From positions 1 to 64,000 of the forward strand of contig JACKBR010000006.1 in NCBI GenBank assembly GCA_020634495.1: 64,000 bases of DNA, written 5' to 3'. The DNA comes from Ardenticatenaceae bacterium. Its GTDB lineage: Bacteria > Chloroflexota > Anaerolineae > Promineifilales > Promineifilaceae. Both the position numbers and the translations under genes were made by a program. Shown here piece after piece: positions 54,757 through 64,000 of this stretch. Position 1 is the first letter of the stretch, and the number at the start of each line of letters is the position of its first letter. Under the pieces are notes generated by a model. It ran no database searches. It saw only the letters and a list, made by a program, of their open reading frames with translations, and was not told the origin of the DNA.

Positions 54757-56172
54757 ATGGATCTGACAGGCCAACATCTAGGAAAATACGAATTGCTCGA
54801 ACGGGTGGGCAGAGGTGGGATGGCCTATGTGTATAAAGCATACCAGCCCACCATTGACCGTTTTGTAGCCGTTAAGGTGCTGCACAGCCATTTGGCGGAG
54901 GATGCCGAGTTTTTGGAGCGTTTTAAGCGGGAAGCGAAGGGACTGGGCCGCTTGCGTCATCCGCGCATCGTCAGCGTGATTGATTTTGACATGGCCGGTG
55001 GTTGGTACTACATGGTGATGGATTTTATTGAAGGCGAGACGCTGGAGGCGGTGTTGGATCGTCGTGGCAGGCTGCCGCTGGCTGAAGCGCTGGCGCTGAC
55101 GGCACAGTTGGCGGGAGCGCTTGAGTATGCCCACCAACACGGCCGTATTCACCGCGACATTAAACCGGGCAACGTGATGTTTGCCGACGATGCCCAAACG
55201 CATCCTGTGATTACCGACTTTGGCCTGACGCGCTTGCTAGACAATGCCACCATGACCCTGAGCGGCACGATTGCCGGTACGCCTGCCTACATGAGCCCCG
55301 AAGCAGCCCAGGGCCAAAAAACAGACGCCCGCAGCGACATCTACAGCCTGGGGGTGATGCTGTATGAAATGGTAACGGGGCAACGGCCGTATCTTGGTGA
55401 AACGCCGCTGTCTGTCATCATGAAGCTGGTGATAGAGCCACTGCCGCCGGCCCTGTCCGTCAATCCTGACCTGCCGCCGGTGATTGACGAGATTTTGAGC
55501 AAGGCGATGGCCAAGCTGCCGGAAGATCGTTACCAGACGGCGGCGGAGATGCAGCAGGTGGTTGAAGGGGTCATGGGGCATGGGGTGCAGGTTGCCAGTG
55601 GCAAGTTGCAGGTGAGTGGTGAGGCGGACGAATCGACCCAGATTGCAAGTGGGGCAACGGCCGTTTTGCCAGAAATGCCAATCAGTAAAAAGAAGCCGGA
55701 CGATGCGAAACGGCCGTTGCCCTGGCTGCTGGGCGGGATTGTCTTGCTGGCTGTGCTGCTGGTGGCTGGCTGGGTGCTTTTTAATGGATTTGGCGATGTG
55801 GATGGGGAGGAAACGGCCGTAACCACCCCCATTGGCTCTTTGCGATTTGCAGACCCAGACAGCAATAATCTGCGCCAATACACGCTTTCTTTGGATGATG
55901 TGCCTGCGCCGCCGGATGGGTTTCATTATGAACTATGGTTTGATTTTGCCAACCAGCCCGCGCCGGAAAATGTGGCAGAGGTTGTGGTGCAGAACGGCCG
56001 TGTCACCTATGCCGATGTGCTGGTAGAAAATCTGGCCGTCAGCATCACCGATGTGCGCATCAGCCTGGAACCCAATGTAGACGATGCCCTGGCCATCTCA
56101 GATGATGTCTTGTTTGTGGGAACAGTCGAGCCCGAAACTGGGCTGGCGGAGATTGAGATTTTTTCAGATTGA
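54757..56172 (+). CDS. receptor Ser/Thr protein kinase with RskA-like ectodomain
   Basis: A 471-residue single-pass kinase. Kinase domain (1-270): LGKYELLERVGRGGMAYVYKAY, AVKVL (Lys), HRDIKPGNVMF, ITDFGLTRLLD, PAYMSPEAAQGQKTDARSDIYSLGVML. A linker follows containing a micro-repeat-derived VASGKLQVSGEA tract, then a transmembrane helix (PWLLGGIVLLAVLLVAGWVLF) and an extracytoplasmic domain (GSLRFADPDSN, DGFHYELWFDF, ISLEPNVDDALAIS) that is the same RskA-like fold as in the two cupredoxin proteins. So ligand sensing outside may control phosphorylation inside. No partner phosphatase seen. Confidence 0.88.
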   Translation: MDLTGQHLGKYELLERVGRGGMAYVYKAYQPTIDRFVAVKVLHSHLAEDAEFLERFKREAKGLGRLRHPRIVSVIDFDMAGGWYYMVMDFIEGETLEAVLDRRGRLPLAEALALTAQLAGALEYAHQHGRIHRDIKPGNVMFADDAQTHPVITDFGLTRLLDNATMTLSGTIAGTPAYMSPEAAQGQKTDARSDIYSLGVMLYEMVTGQRPYLGETPLSVIMKLVIEPLPPALSVNPDLPPVIDEILSKAMAKLPEDRYQTAAEMQQVVEGVMGHGVQVASGKLQVSGEADESTQIASGATAVLPEMPISKKKPDDAKRPLPWLLGGIVLLAVLLVAGWVLFNGFGDVDGEETAVTTPIGSLRFADPDSNNLRQYTLSLDDVPAPPDGFHYELWFDFANQPAPENVAEVVVQNGRVTYADVLVENLAVSITDVRISLEPNVDDALAISDDVLFVGTVEPETGLAEIEIFSD

Positions 56173-56228
56173 TCTGCTTTTTTCTTGGCCAACTGGTGAC
56201 TGGCTGGCGAACTGAGGATTGGGGCCAA

Positions 56229-58621
56229 TCAGGCGCTGGATGTGGCCTGGAATGTTGCGTCTTTTGGGGGTGAGCCAGACATGGGGAGGGCTGCCGGAAG
56301 GGTGAACCAAAACAGCCCCCCCTCACCAGATAAGTCTTCTGCACCCACCTCGCCGTCTAAACGCTCTGCAATGCGTTGGACAATGGAAAGACCCAGGCCG
56401 TAACCACTGTCGTGGCGCAAATTGAGCTGGGTGAAGGGCACAAAAATTTGCTCCCGCGCTTCTGCGGTAATGCCAATGCCGTTGTCTTTAATCCAGAATT
56501 TGATGCGATTGTTGGCAACGGCCGTTGCCCCCAGGGTCAAAACGGGGGGATGCCCGCCATACTTCATACCGTTTGTCAGATAATTCACCCAAATCTCTTC
56601 AACCCAGGGAGCATAGCCAACTGCCTGGGGCCATTCATCTGGCAAAATCAAGGTGACCCCATATTGGCGCTTTAGGTGAGCCAGCCGCTGCTGTACTTCA
56701 TTGAGAATGGTGGTCATATCTAGCGGTTCGATAGGCACTTCCATTTCGCGCACGCCAGCCAGCAGCAGCAGCGCATCGATGATGCTGGCCATTTTATGCC
56801 CGCTTTGCTGAATGATTTCCAAATAGCGTATCAGGTCTGCTTTGGGCAGGGCGTCGAACTTGTTGGTTACCGTTTCCGCCAGCCCCACCACGTGGCTAAT
56901 GGGCATTTTTAGATCGTGGGCAACCGTGTGGGCAAAGGCGTCTAGTTCTTCGTTTCTGGACTGCAAATCGATGGTGCGCTGGGCGACGCGGTTTTCTAGT
57001 TCGTTGTTGGATTCTTGAACTTCGCGGTAGAGACGGCCGTTTTGAATGGCCATTGCCGCCTGATCCGCAATTCCTTGTAGCAAGCGCAGCTCATTTTCTG
57101 CAACTGGTTCCATGGCGCTAATGGCTCCAATTGCCAATAGGCCAATCATTTGCTGCTTATAAATGAGAGGAACCAAGGCCAGCGAATGAATTCCGGCCTG
57201 CTGAATAATGGCCGACTCTGGCCAGTTTGGCGTGGTTTGAACATTTTCTAGCAGAAGCTGGTTTTGCTGGCCTAGCTGTTGGGCCATCGCTGGCGGGAAT
57301 GGCTGGCGCAGCGCCTTGATGCCGCCAAAATGACCGGCCCCCTGCCAGAAGTGGAATGTTTTGTTGGCCGTGTTGTAATCAAAAATAGCGGCAAATGAAC
57401 GATTTGTGGCCTTGAGTGTTTCATCGCAAATGAGGTCAACCGTTTGTTCTAGCTCAAGACTGGTGCTGAGCCGGGCTGCCACCAGCGCTAAAATTTCGGC
57501 ATGGGTGCGGGCTTTGCGCTCGCTCACAAGGAGGTGGCTGTAGCTTAAAGTTCGGGCGGTTTGGGCCGTGAGCAGGGAAAGCAGATCGAGATCGTCCTCT
57601 ACAAAAAGGGGCTTTTGGCGGCAGACGACAATTAAAAGGCCAAAATCTTGAACGGGTGTGGCGATGGGAATTGTGAGCAGGGCCGAGGCTTTTAGCACGA
57701 GACAAAGGCGCAGGCCGTACTGGCCCAAGTCTCCCGGAGATTCGGCAAAAAACGGCCCTCGTTCTAGCCAGACGCGACCCAGCCTGCCCGGGGCGATGGA
57801 TAGGGGCGTGTTGAGTTCTGGGAAGTTGGGGGTGGGTGCGATGATGAGTTGGTCGCTTTCCTGGTCTACCATGGCAGCAACGGCCGTAACGCTATCCACA
57901 CTGCGCCGGGCTGCCAGACACAGATAATCCACGATATGAGACAATTCCATTCCGGCATACTGAGCCGGTACGGCGTGCAGAAAATGATTTAGTTCCCGCA
58001 GCTGCCAATATTTTCGCAGCCAGCGAGGGGTGGCAAACCCCAAATAAAATGCGCCGCCAGCGATGATGGTTAAGGTGATTGGCACAAAGGCAAACAGAGA
58101 AATTGTTGTAAAAACATCGCGGAAGGGCACAAAAACCAGAATGGCCAACAGCAGCGTTAAAATTCCCAGGGCTACCAGATTCAGCCGCCAGCGGGAAACG
58201 CCGCTGCTAACCCGTGCCGCTCGAATGAATCCGGCAACGGCATACCCTTCCACGCCAATAAAGTAAACCAAAACCAGAGACAATAAAATGTTGGTTCCGG
58301 TTGAAAAGGCCAAAACCAGGGCCGAGAGCGTCATGGCGATCAGGGCAAAATGTTGGATGGACGGCCGTACCGTGCGGAAGTAGCGTACCAGACGAAGCAG
58401 CAAGTAAGGATGCGCCACTAAAGCCAAGGTGGAAGGTGTTAATTCCAGAAGAGAAAAGTCGTTGTACCAGTCGGGGGGTAAGGGGCCAGGGCAATGGAAA
58501 CCATCACCAAGGCAATATCCAGGCGTGACCTGTCACGATACTGCATTAAGCTCACCAGCGCCAGCAGGGCTAGTGCCCAAAAGAAAAGCTGTATGAACAG
58601 AGTGAGGGTTGCTTCAGTCAT
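56229..58621 (-). pseudogene. membrane GAF histidine kinase, one frameshift
   Basis: About 795 residues. The N-terminal frame starts MTEATLTLFIQLFFWALALL at 58621; after a G6 run (58473-58478) it continues in the next frame with PYLLLRLVRYFRTVRPSIQH. About seven helices in all, then GAF domains (LCLAARRSVDSVTAVAAMVD; LVAARLSTSLELEQTVDLIC), HisKA with AHTVAHDLKMPISHVVGLAE (His), and HATPase_c with WVNYLTNGMKYGG and GIGITAEARE, GYGLGLSIV. It converges with the kinase gene at 56172. Loss of the frame removes only the first helices, so error is likely. Confidence 0.87.
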
Positions 58622-58722
58622 GCCGGGTTCATTATAAACGAAAACCGTTCTCTCGTGCGATAGATTTTTAGGTGGCTAATAAAATTCCCTTGCTTTTCAC
58701 ATAGCGGTTGGCCTTACGGCCG

Positions 58723-60124
58723 TCAATTCCGCTCAATTGTCAATTCTGGATAAGGTGAAGGCGCTTCTGTGAGCAATGGCGCTGGAATTCCTTTCAGATA
58801 GTGATCAAAGAAAGCAAGCAAGTATTCATTTTGGATGCTGAGACTATAGCTGCTGTTAATGCTGCCCGACAGCCCCTAATTGTGGCGTGAGGGGCGTAAG
58901 TAAGGGCAAGTCTGTAAAGTCGTAATGGGCGGTGTTGGCCAGGGTTAAGGCATAGCTGTCCTGGCTCAGGCTGTTGAAGATGCTGTTCCCCAGCGCCTGA
59001 TTTTCCGGGCCAAGCCAGCGCGGCGTGCTTATGAACATGATGGGCTGGCTGGTGGCTGGTTGCGCTTAACGCAAATGGCTGGAGACGGGCAGCAGCCAGC
59101 TATCCAGCCCCACGCCTGCCTGGCAACGGCCGTCTTGCAAACAAAACTCCATCATTGCGCCGCCACCTGTTGAATGCCCAAAAACGCCAACACGATTGAG
59201 ATTGAAACGGCCGTTGAGCAAATGGCCCGTTTCTTGATTCCATTCGGCCATTTCATCCAGCAAAAAGGCAATGTCCCCAGCCCACACCTGAACCAACGGA
59301 TTGGCTTCTACAGGATTTGACCTGCCGCTGGGAAAGATTTGAGCGGCATCATAAACAAAAACACGGCCGTCAGGGGAAGATAGTCAGGGCGTTGGCATAG
59401 GTGATCAATGGCCGCCACAATGTAGCCGTGGCTGACCAGCTCACGCACCATCACTGTGTTTTGTCCGCGGATGCCGGTGAGCCCGTGTGAAAAAAATAAT
59501 TACAGGGGAACGGCGCATCGTTTTCTGCTGGAGGAACGTCTTGCCACACATCCAGCTTCGTCAGGTTGATGTGGTTAAGCAAAAAAAAGCTGGCAAATCG
59601 AACTGTTCGGCGATAACTGGCCCAGCGATCTCTAAATCTGGCAGATATTGGGCTGGCTCGCCGTCCCGGCTGGCGGCTGGATACCAGACTTGTACCATGA
59701 GTTCCCGGCTGTCGTTGGGGTCTTCTGTGTATGTTTCCGGGCGGTTGCTGTCTACCAGGTAAGTTGAAAATGTGCCGATGGCGTATGGGCCAGTGGGGTC
59801 TGGCAACTGTGGCACGGGCATGGCAATTGGCAAGGCGAGGCAATGAGCCAAATAAGCAGACCCAGCAATGTGGTTAGCCAGGCAAAGCGTTTGGGAGATG
59901 CTTCAGCTTTGTACCAACGAAGGGTGATTAGAAGGAAAAACGGCCGTTAACCCATGGGCCGGAACCATTTGCCAGCGATACCCTTCTAAAAACAGATGGA
60001 TAACCAAGAACAGCCCACAATTGCCGGAAAGCCGATGATCCAGCGCGGGCGTTGGCGGTTAAAAAAATTGGCCAGAGCAGCGGCGGCAGCAGCGCCAGGA
60101 TGATAAAAATTTCGAGGGGCGCAT
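58723..60124 (-). pseudogene. acetylhydrolase/lipase-like alpha/beta hydrolase, many frameshifts
   Basis: Fragments in all three minus frames spell one protein of about 460 residues: N-terminal membrane segments (LEIFIILALLPPLLWPIFL), TYTEDPNDSRELMVQVWYPA, HGYIVAAIDHL-type sequence, VGVFGHSTGGGAMMEF with the nucleophile in GHSTGG, GVGLDSWLLPVS, and a C-terminal block FISTPRWLGPENQAL to FFDHYLKGIPAPLL. The plan matches the platelet-activating factor acetylhydrolase (PAF-AH) family. At least five breaks in 1.4 kb. Start (60124) lies 5 bp after the upstream dehydrogenase stop codon. Confidence 0.7.
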
Positions 60125-60128
60125 CTTA

Positions 60129-61159
60129 TTAAATGGTTAGCACAATCTTGCCGGTCATCTCGCCTTTTTGCAGGCGCTGCAAGGCCGCGACGCCTTCGCT
60201 GAGCGGGCGTACAGAATCAATGACGGGGTGTAGACGGCCGTTAAAATAAAATTCATCACCGTGGCGTAGTCAGACGAACTGCCCATGGTGCTGCCAATAA
60301 TGCTGAGATGCTTGCCAAAAAATCAGGCGATTATCCAGCTCAAATTTGGGGCCGCTGGTATTGCCTACCGTCAGCAGCCGCCCGCCCTTTTTGAGGGCGC
60401 GCAGCGAGGTGTGGAAGGTGGCCGCGCCCACATTGTCTACCACAATGTCCACCCCGCGCCGGTTGGTGGCCTTAAAAATCGCTTTGCCCCAATCTTCCTC
60501 GTGCCGGTTAATGAGCACATCGGCCCCCAACGCGGCGGCTTTGGCCAGCTTTTTCTGTGGATGAACCCGACGTAGATGCCCCTGCGCCCGCCATTTTGGC
60601 AATTTGGATGGCGGCTGTGTTCACGCCGCCCCCAGCGCCCACAACCAGCACCGTTTCGCCAGCCTGCAAACCGCCTCTGGTAATAAGCGAGTGCCAGGCG
60701 GTAACGTACACCAGCGAAGCGGCGGCGCAGCCGAAATGAAATCGGCCTCATCTGGCATCTTGAGCAAATTTCGGGCGGGAACGGCCGCATATTCGGCAAA
60801 AAAGCCATCCACATGCTCACCTAAAATGGCAAAGTTGTCGCTCATGTTATCAAAACCGCGCTGGCCAAAATAGTCAGAATCGCTGCCCAGAGAAGGATTC
60901 ACCGCCACGCAGTCACCGACGGCAACGTTGGACACGTTGGCCCCCCACCTGGGCCACCACGCCCGCCCGTCGCTGCCCATAATGTGGGGCAGCTTCAGGT
61001 TTAGGCCCGGCCAGCCTGCCAGCACCCACAAATCCAGCCGGTTCAGGGCCGCTGCCTTTACCTCTAGCAGCACCTCGTCTGGCCCGATTTGCGGCTCCGG
61101 GACGTCGGTGTATTGCACTTTGTCTAGTTCACCATGTTCATAAAAACAACAGCTTTCAT
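60129..61159 (-). pseudogene. zinc-less alcohol dehydrogenase / quinone oxidoreductase (MDR), frameshifted
   Basis: About 340 residues of the medium-chain dehydrogenase/reductase family: MKAVVF and FYEHGELDKVQYTDVPEPQI, AALNRLDLWVLAGWPG, GETVLVVGAGGGVNTAAIQI (Rossmann NAD(P) site), AAALGADVLINRHEEDW, GVDIVVDNVGAATFHTSLRA, and the C-terminal LQKGEMTGKIVLTI. It fits quinone/crotonyl-type reductases or zinc-binding alcohol dehydrogenases. Frame changes at a T5 run near the start, and near 60930, 60730, 60560 and 60290. In an operon with the TPR gene (13 bp gap) and the hydrolase gene. Confidence 0.75.
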
Positions 61160-61171
61160 AAGGAGTTCCCT

Positions 61172-61662
61172 TTAATCGTCCCAAACTTCATCAAGATTGT
61201 CTTTGTAATAATCCAACGGATCGGCGTAGTTGAGGATGTTTTGGTCGTTGGTGGTGGCTAACAGCAGCTCCAGCAGCAGGCGAACGGCCGTATCTTCACG
61301 GCCGTCGCTGTAGTAAGCCAGGGCCAAAAACACTTTTCCGCTGTTGTCGTCTGGAAATTGCTGCACGACGTTTTCTAATGTTTCTACTGCCTCGTCAAAA
61401 TTGCCGACGTTGCGGTGGCTGCTGCCCAGGCAAACAAGGCATTCCTGCAAATCCTGGCCATCAAGCCGGCTTTAATTGCTTTTTCGTAGTAGGGAATGGC
61501 GTTTTTCTCTTCGCCCAAAACGTCGTAAGAGCCGCCAACTTCGTACAGCACCTGGGGGTGCTTGGGATGCTCTGCCAGCAGGTCGAGCAGCAAAATTTGC
61601 GAGGCCTCCAGGTCGTCTTCGCGGCGTAACTTTTTGGCCCGGGCGATGGTTTCTTCAATCAC
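61172..61662 (-). pseudogene. TPR-repeat protein (GTG start), one frameshift
   Basis: About 162 residues starting at GTG 61662 with AGGAGA upstream: VIEETIARAKKLRREDDLEA, ILLLDLLAEHPKHPQVLYEV, GEEKNAIPYYEKAIKAG, then after one frame change near 61455 LQECLVCLGSSHRNVGNFDE, LENVVQQFPDDNSGKVFLAL, ending DYYKDNLDEVWDD. Three TPR-like repeats; cytoplasmic scaffold-type protein. The longer frame to 61764 is only upstream repeat reading. Confidence 0.75.
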
Positions 61663-61870
61663 TGAGTTTCTCCTGAAATTGCCACGGAAGTTACAGACGA
61701 AATGGGGATTTCTGTACTTCTGTGGTGGGGTGTGTTGGGTGGAATGATAGACAGTGCGGGGCATTCTCGCAACATGAATCTTGTCGGTTTACGGCCGTTT
61801 TGGTATCGTCCATTGGGTAAGGCACAAACAAACACAGATTTTTCTCAGAGAAGGGCTTAAGGATTTTTAT

Positions 61871-62435
61871 ATGGTTAAAGCGGTTCGGCAGCGTGTGAGT
61901 GGGCGATTGTTAGAAGAAGTGGGGAAACGGCCGTGCAGCCCTGCTGCTCACCAATCCCCAAGCAGAATCCAATGCCAACGATGTGCTGGTGCTGCGCCTT
62001 TGCTTTTGTCATCATGGGCACGGAGGCAGCGCTTTTTCCCAGCTTTTAATTGATGATTGGGGTGGAGAAGTGCGAGGGCGGGCATTGTACGATTGGGTGA
62101 AGGAAAATGGCAATCGATTCCCCAGGGCCGAGATTTTTGGCTTTGACCTGCAAGGCAACAGCGTGCAATATTTTGTGCGGGAGCTGGAGCTTTATGCCAA
62201 ACTGCCTGCTTATATTTACCCAAACACAGAAACCCCACTGGCGGAAGGGAAGCTGCTCAGCGCCATTTTGTTGCCAGATGAGGCTGTGGAGTCGGTGGCA
62301 AAAATAAAACGGCCGTCTCATTTGAAACGGCCGTTAGCCTCAGCGCGGGTTTCCTGGTGGCAGCTGCCCACCACACTGGCCCAATTCAACTTTAGCTTGC
62401 TGGATCAAACAGAGGCGGCAGATTCCTTTCTGTAG
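61871..62435 (+). pseudogene. hypothetical protein, frameshifted
   Basis: Frame starts MVKAVRQRVSGRLLEEVGKR at 61871, breaks near 61940, and resumes AESNANDVLVLRLCFCHHGHGGSAF to LLDQTEAADSFL at 62433. Distinct segments: RGRALYDWVKENGNRFPRAE, GNSVQYFVRELELYAKLPAY, and two ACGGCCGT octamers 14 bp apart near the end. No family recognised. Converges with RNase J at a bidirectional terminator. Confidence 0.5.
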
Positions 62436-62460
62436 AAAAGAGAGTCGCAAGAGAGAATAA

Positions 62461-62496
62461 AAGTTGGGCCAATCTCCAAGAAATTGGCCCAACTTT
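62461..62496. terminator. bidirectional rho-independent terminator
   Basis: A perfect 13-bp stem: aagttgggccaat (62461-62473) with attggcccaactt (62483-62495), 9-nt loop ctccaagaa, followed by T-rich sequence on both strands (aactttttat on plus; acttttattc on minus). It separates the convergent unknown gene and RNase J. Confidence 0.85.
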
Positions 62497-64000
62497 TTAT
62501 TTAATCACCACCTGCACAATCGGCCTGCGGCCTGTCTCGGCATACAGGAACCGGCTCAAGGAGTCCTCAATCTTTTTGTTGAGTCCTTTACCTGGCCATC
62601 AAACTGCTTCACGGCTCGCTCAATGGTTTCTTTGGCGCTGTCCAGCAGCTCTTCTTCATCCCGCCGGTCAATAAACCCGCGTGAAATAATTTCCGGCTGA
62701 CCAGTCATTTGGCCATTGCCATTTAGACTAATGACAGCAAAAAGAGACCGCTTTGGGCCAATTTTTCCCGATCACGCAGCACGGGCCAATCAATTTCGCC
62801 CACGCTCTCGCCATCTACAAAGATGTAGCCGCCGCGCATCCGGGGCAAAATTTCTAGCGAATCGGCCGTTAGTTCCAGGGTGTGCCGTTTTCAATAATGG
62901 CAATGTTCTCGGCAGGAATGCCCAATGCCTGGGCCATTACCGCGTGCTGTTTTAGATGGCGCAGCTCGCCGTGTACGGGCACCAAATATTTCGGCCGTAC
63001 CAGGTTGATCATGAGCTTCATCTTCTTCCTGGCTGGCGTGGCCAGACACGTGCACATCGGCGATGTTTTCGTATAGCACATTGGCTCCGCGCCGGAATAG
63101 CTGGTTGATGGTGCGGTAGACCAAGTTCTTCGTTACCGGGGATGGCGTGGGCGGAGAGCACAACTGTGTCTCCTTCTTCAATTTGTAAACGATTGTGGTT
63201 GCCTCGCGCCAGCCGCCCCATTACCGCAGAGGGTTCCCCTTGTGAGCCAGTGGCCATGATCACAACTTTATCGGCGGGCAGGGAAGAGATGTCGCTGATG
63301 TCGATGAGGGTGGCTTCGTCAATGGTCAGGTAGCCCAATTCCATAGCCATTTTGGTATTGTCTCGCATGGAGCGCCCGGTGATGGCCAGGTAACGGCCGT
63401 ATTTTTCTGGCCGTGTCTGCCACTAATTGAATGCGGGAGATGAGCGAAGCAAAGCTGGCCACAATGATGCGTCCTGGCGCTTCGCGGAACATCTCCTCAA
63501 AAGCAACCTCAATCTCTTTTTCTGATTTGGTCCAGCCAGGCCGGTCTGCATTGGTGCTGTCGGCCAGCAGGCAAAGCACGCCGCGCTGGGAAAATTCAGC
63601 AATTTTGGCAAAGTCTGGCGGCCAACCGTCGGCTGGCGTATGGTCAAATTTGTAATCACCCGTGTGGACAACCAGCCCGGCTGGGGTGGTAATGCCAAAA
63701 CCAACGCAGTCAGGGAATGCTGTGGGCCACATGGAAAGGTTCCACCGTAAAATATTTGCCAACGGTAAACGTTTCATCGGCTTCAAAGGTGATGAGCTCC
63801 ACCTCTTTTTTTAGCCAGCGCGGCGCATTTTCACATCGATCAACCCAATGGTCAGCGGCGTGGCGTAAATTGGGGCGTCTATGTCTTGCATCACATGGGG
63901 CAGCGCGCCGATGTGGTCTTCGTGCCCGTGCGTAACCAGAACGGCCACGATGTTATCGAGCTTGTCCATTAAATATTTGTAATCGGGGAATAATGGCATC
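62497..64000 (-). pseudogene. rnj: ribonuclease J, partial (5' end off window), frameshifted
   Basis: Metallo-beta-lactamase/beta-CASP RNase. The window edge cuts the N-terminus. Visible: VLVTHGHEDHIGALPHV (HxHxDH metal site), LVVHTGDYKFDHTPADGWPP, LLADSTNADRPGWTKSEKEI, GRIIVASFASLISRIQLVAD, ADKVVIMATGSQGEPSAVMG, GDTVVLSAHAIPGNE, INLVRPKYLVPVHGELRHLK and QHAVMAQALGIP, and the C-terminal helix LNKKIEDSLSRFLYAETGRR. At least six frame changes occur in 1.5 kb, so it is annotated as a damaged locus. RNA processing and decay enzyme by family. Confidence 0.87.

Noticed and set aside
1..64000. tRNA or rRNA genes
   Set aside because: No cloverleaf with a T-loop motif or rRNA-conserved stretch was recognised on reading both strands; a covariance-model scan would be decisive.

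Overview
The window looks like a bacterial chromosome segment, most likely from the Chloroflexota (an Anaerolineae-like lineage). This placement is an inference from gene content: Lon, RNase J, a men pathway, DUF420/cupredoxin proteins, multi-GAF histidine kinases, a cyclase-ATPase-TPR protein, and many lipoproteins with Thr/Pro/Ala-rich stalks. It also rests on DNA texture. The palindromic octamer ACGGCCGT is very common (roughly 130-140 copies by hand count, where base composition predicts one or two). Intergenic spaces are filled with degenerate 6-10 bp micro-repeats that often fold into hairpins. No rRNA, tRNA, CRISPR array or transposase was found.

Layout. 0.1-9.5 kb: RluA-type pseudouridine synthase, thioredoxin-TPR chaperone, HtrA-like protease, transglutaminase-like protein, Lon, FolC and a small membrane protein. 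9.5-12.1 kb: a 39-residue membrane peptide, an enolase-superfamily dehydratase and a frameshifted MFS transporter. 12.3-19.8 kb: a minus-strand menaquinone block (TetR regulator, menF, an AT-rich membrane gene, menD, a CYP51-like P450, menE); menA lies apart at 25.8 kb. 20-30.6 kb: an HExxH metalloprotease coupled to a small protein with a Gly-rich tail, a giant cyclase/ATPase/TPR regulator broken by frameshifts, menA, a GAF histidine kinase and a glutaminyl cyclase. 30.7-35.6 kb: small housekeeping-like genes (DinB, two PPOX proteins, GIY-YIG, AlkZ-related, P-loop kinase, YdeI).

35.8-39.3 kb is an accessory island. It has almost no ACGGCCGT, lower GC in its largest gene, two copies of a ~165 bp multi-hairpin repeat around an antitoxin/toxin-remnant pair, a possible PD-(D/E)XK nuclease-type protein, and a duplicated 3' end of the adjacent acyl-CoA carboxylase gene.

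41-58.6 kb is dominated by envelope proteins: an SH3 lipoprotein, an ELWxxDGT-repeat protein, a glycosyltransferase and small membrane operons. It also holds a plus-strand cluster of two multidomain cupredoxin proteins, a leader-peptide-like small protein, a His-rich thioredoxin-like lipoprotein, a STAS protein and a Ser/Thr kinase, facing a convergent histidine kinase. Two proteins share a His-rich helical domain I cannot assign, and three share an RskA-like beta domain that is also the kinase ectodomain. I regard this as the best candidate for an undescribed envelope copper/redox signalling system. 58.7-64 kb carries an acetylhydrolase, an alcohol dehydrogenase-like protein, a TPR protein, an unknown gene and RNase J, all heavily frameshifted.

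About fifteen genes are broken by single-base frameshifts, several at homopolymers where one base restores a full-length family protein. Consensus error is at least as likely as true pseudogenization, so these are annotated as whole damaged loci.
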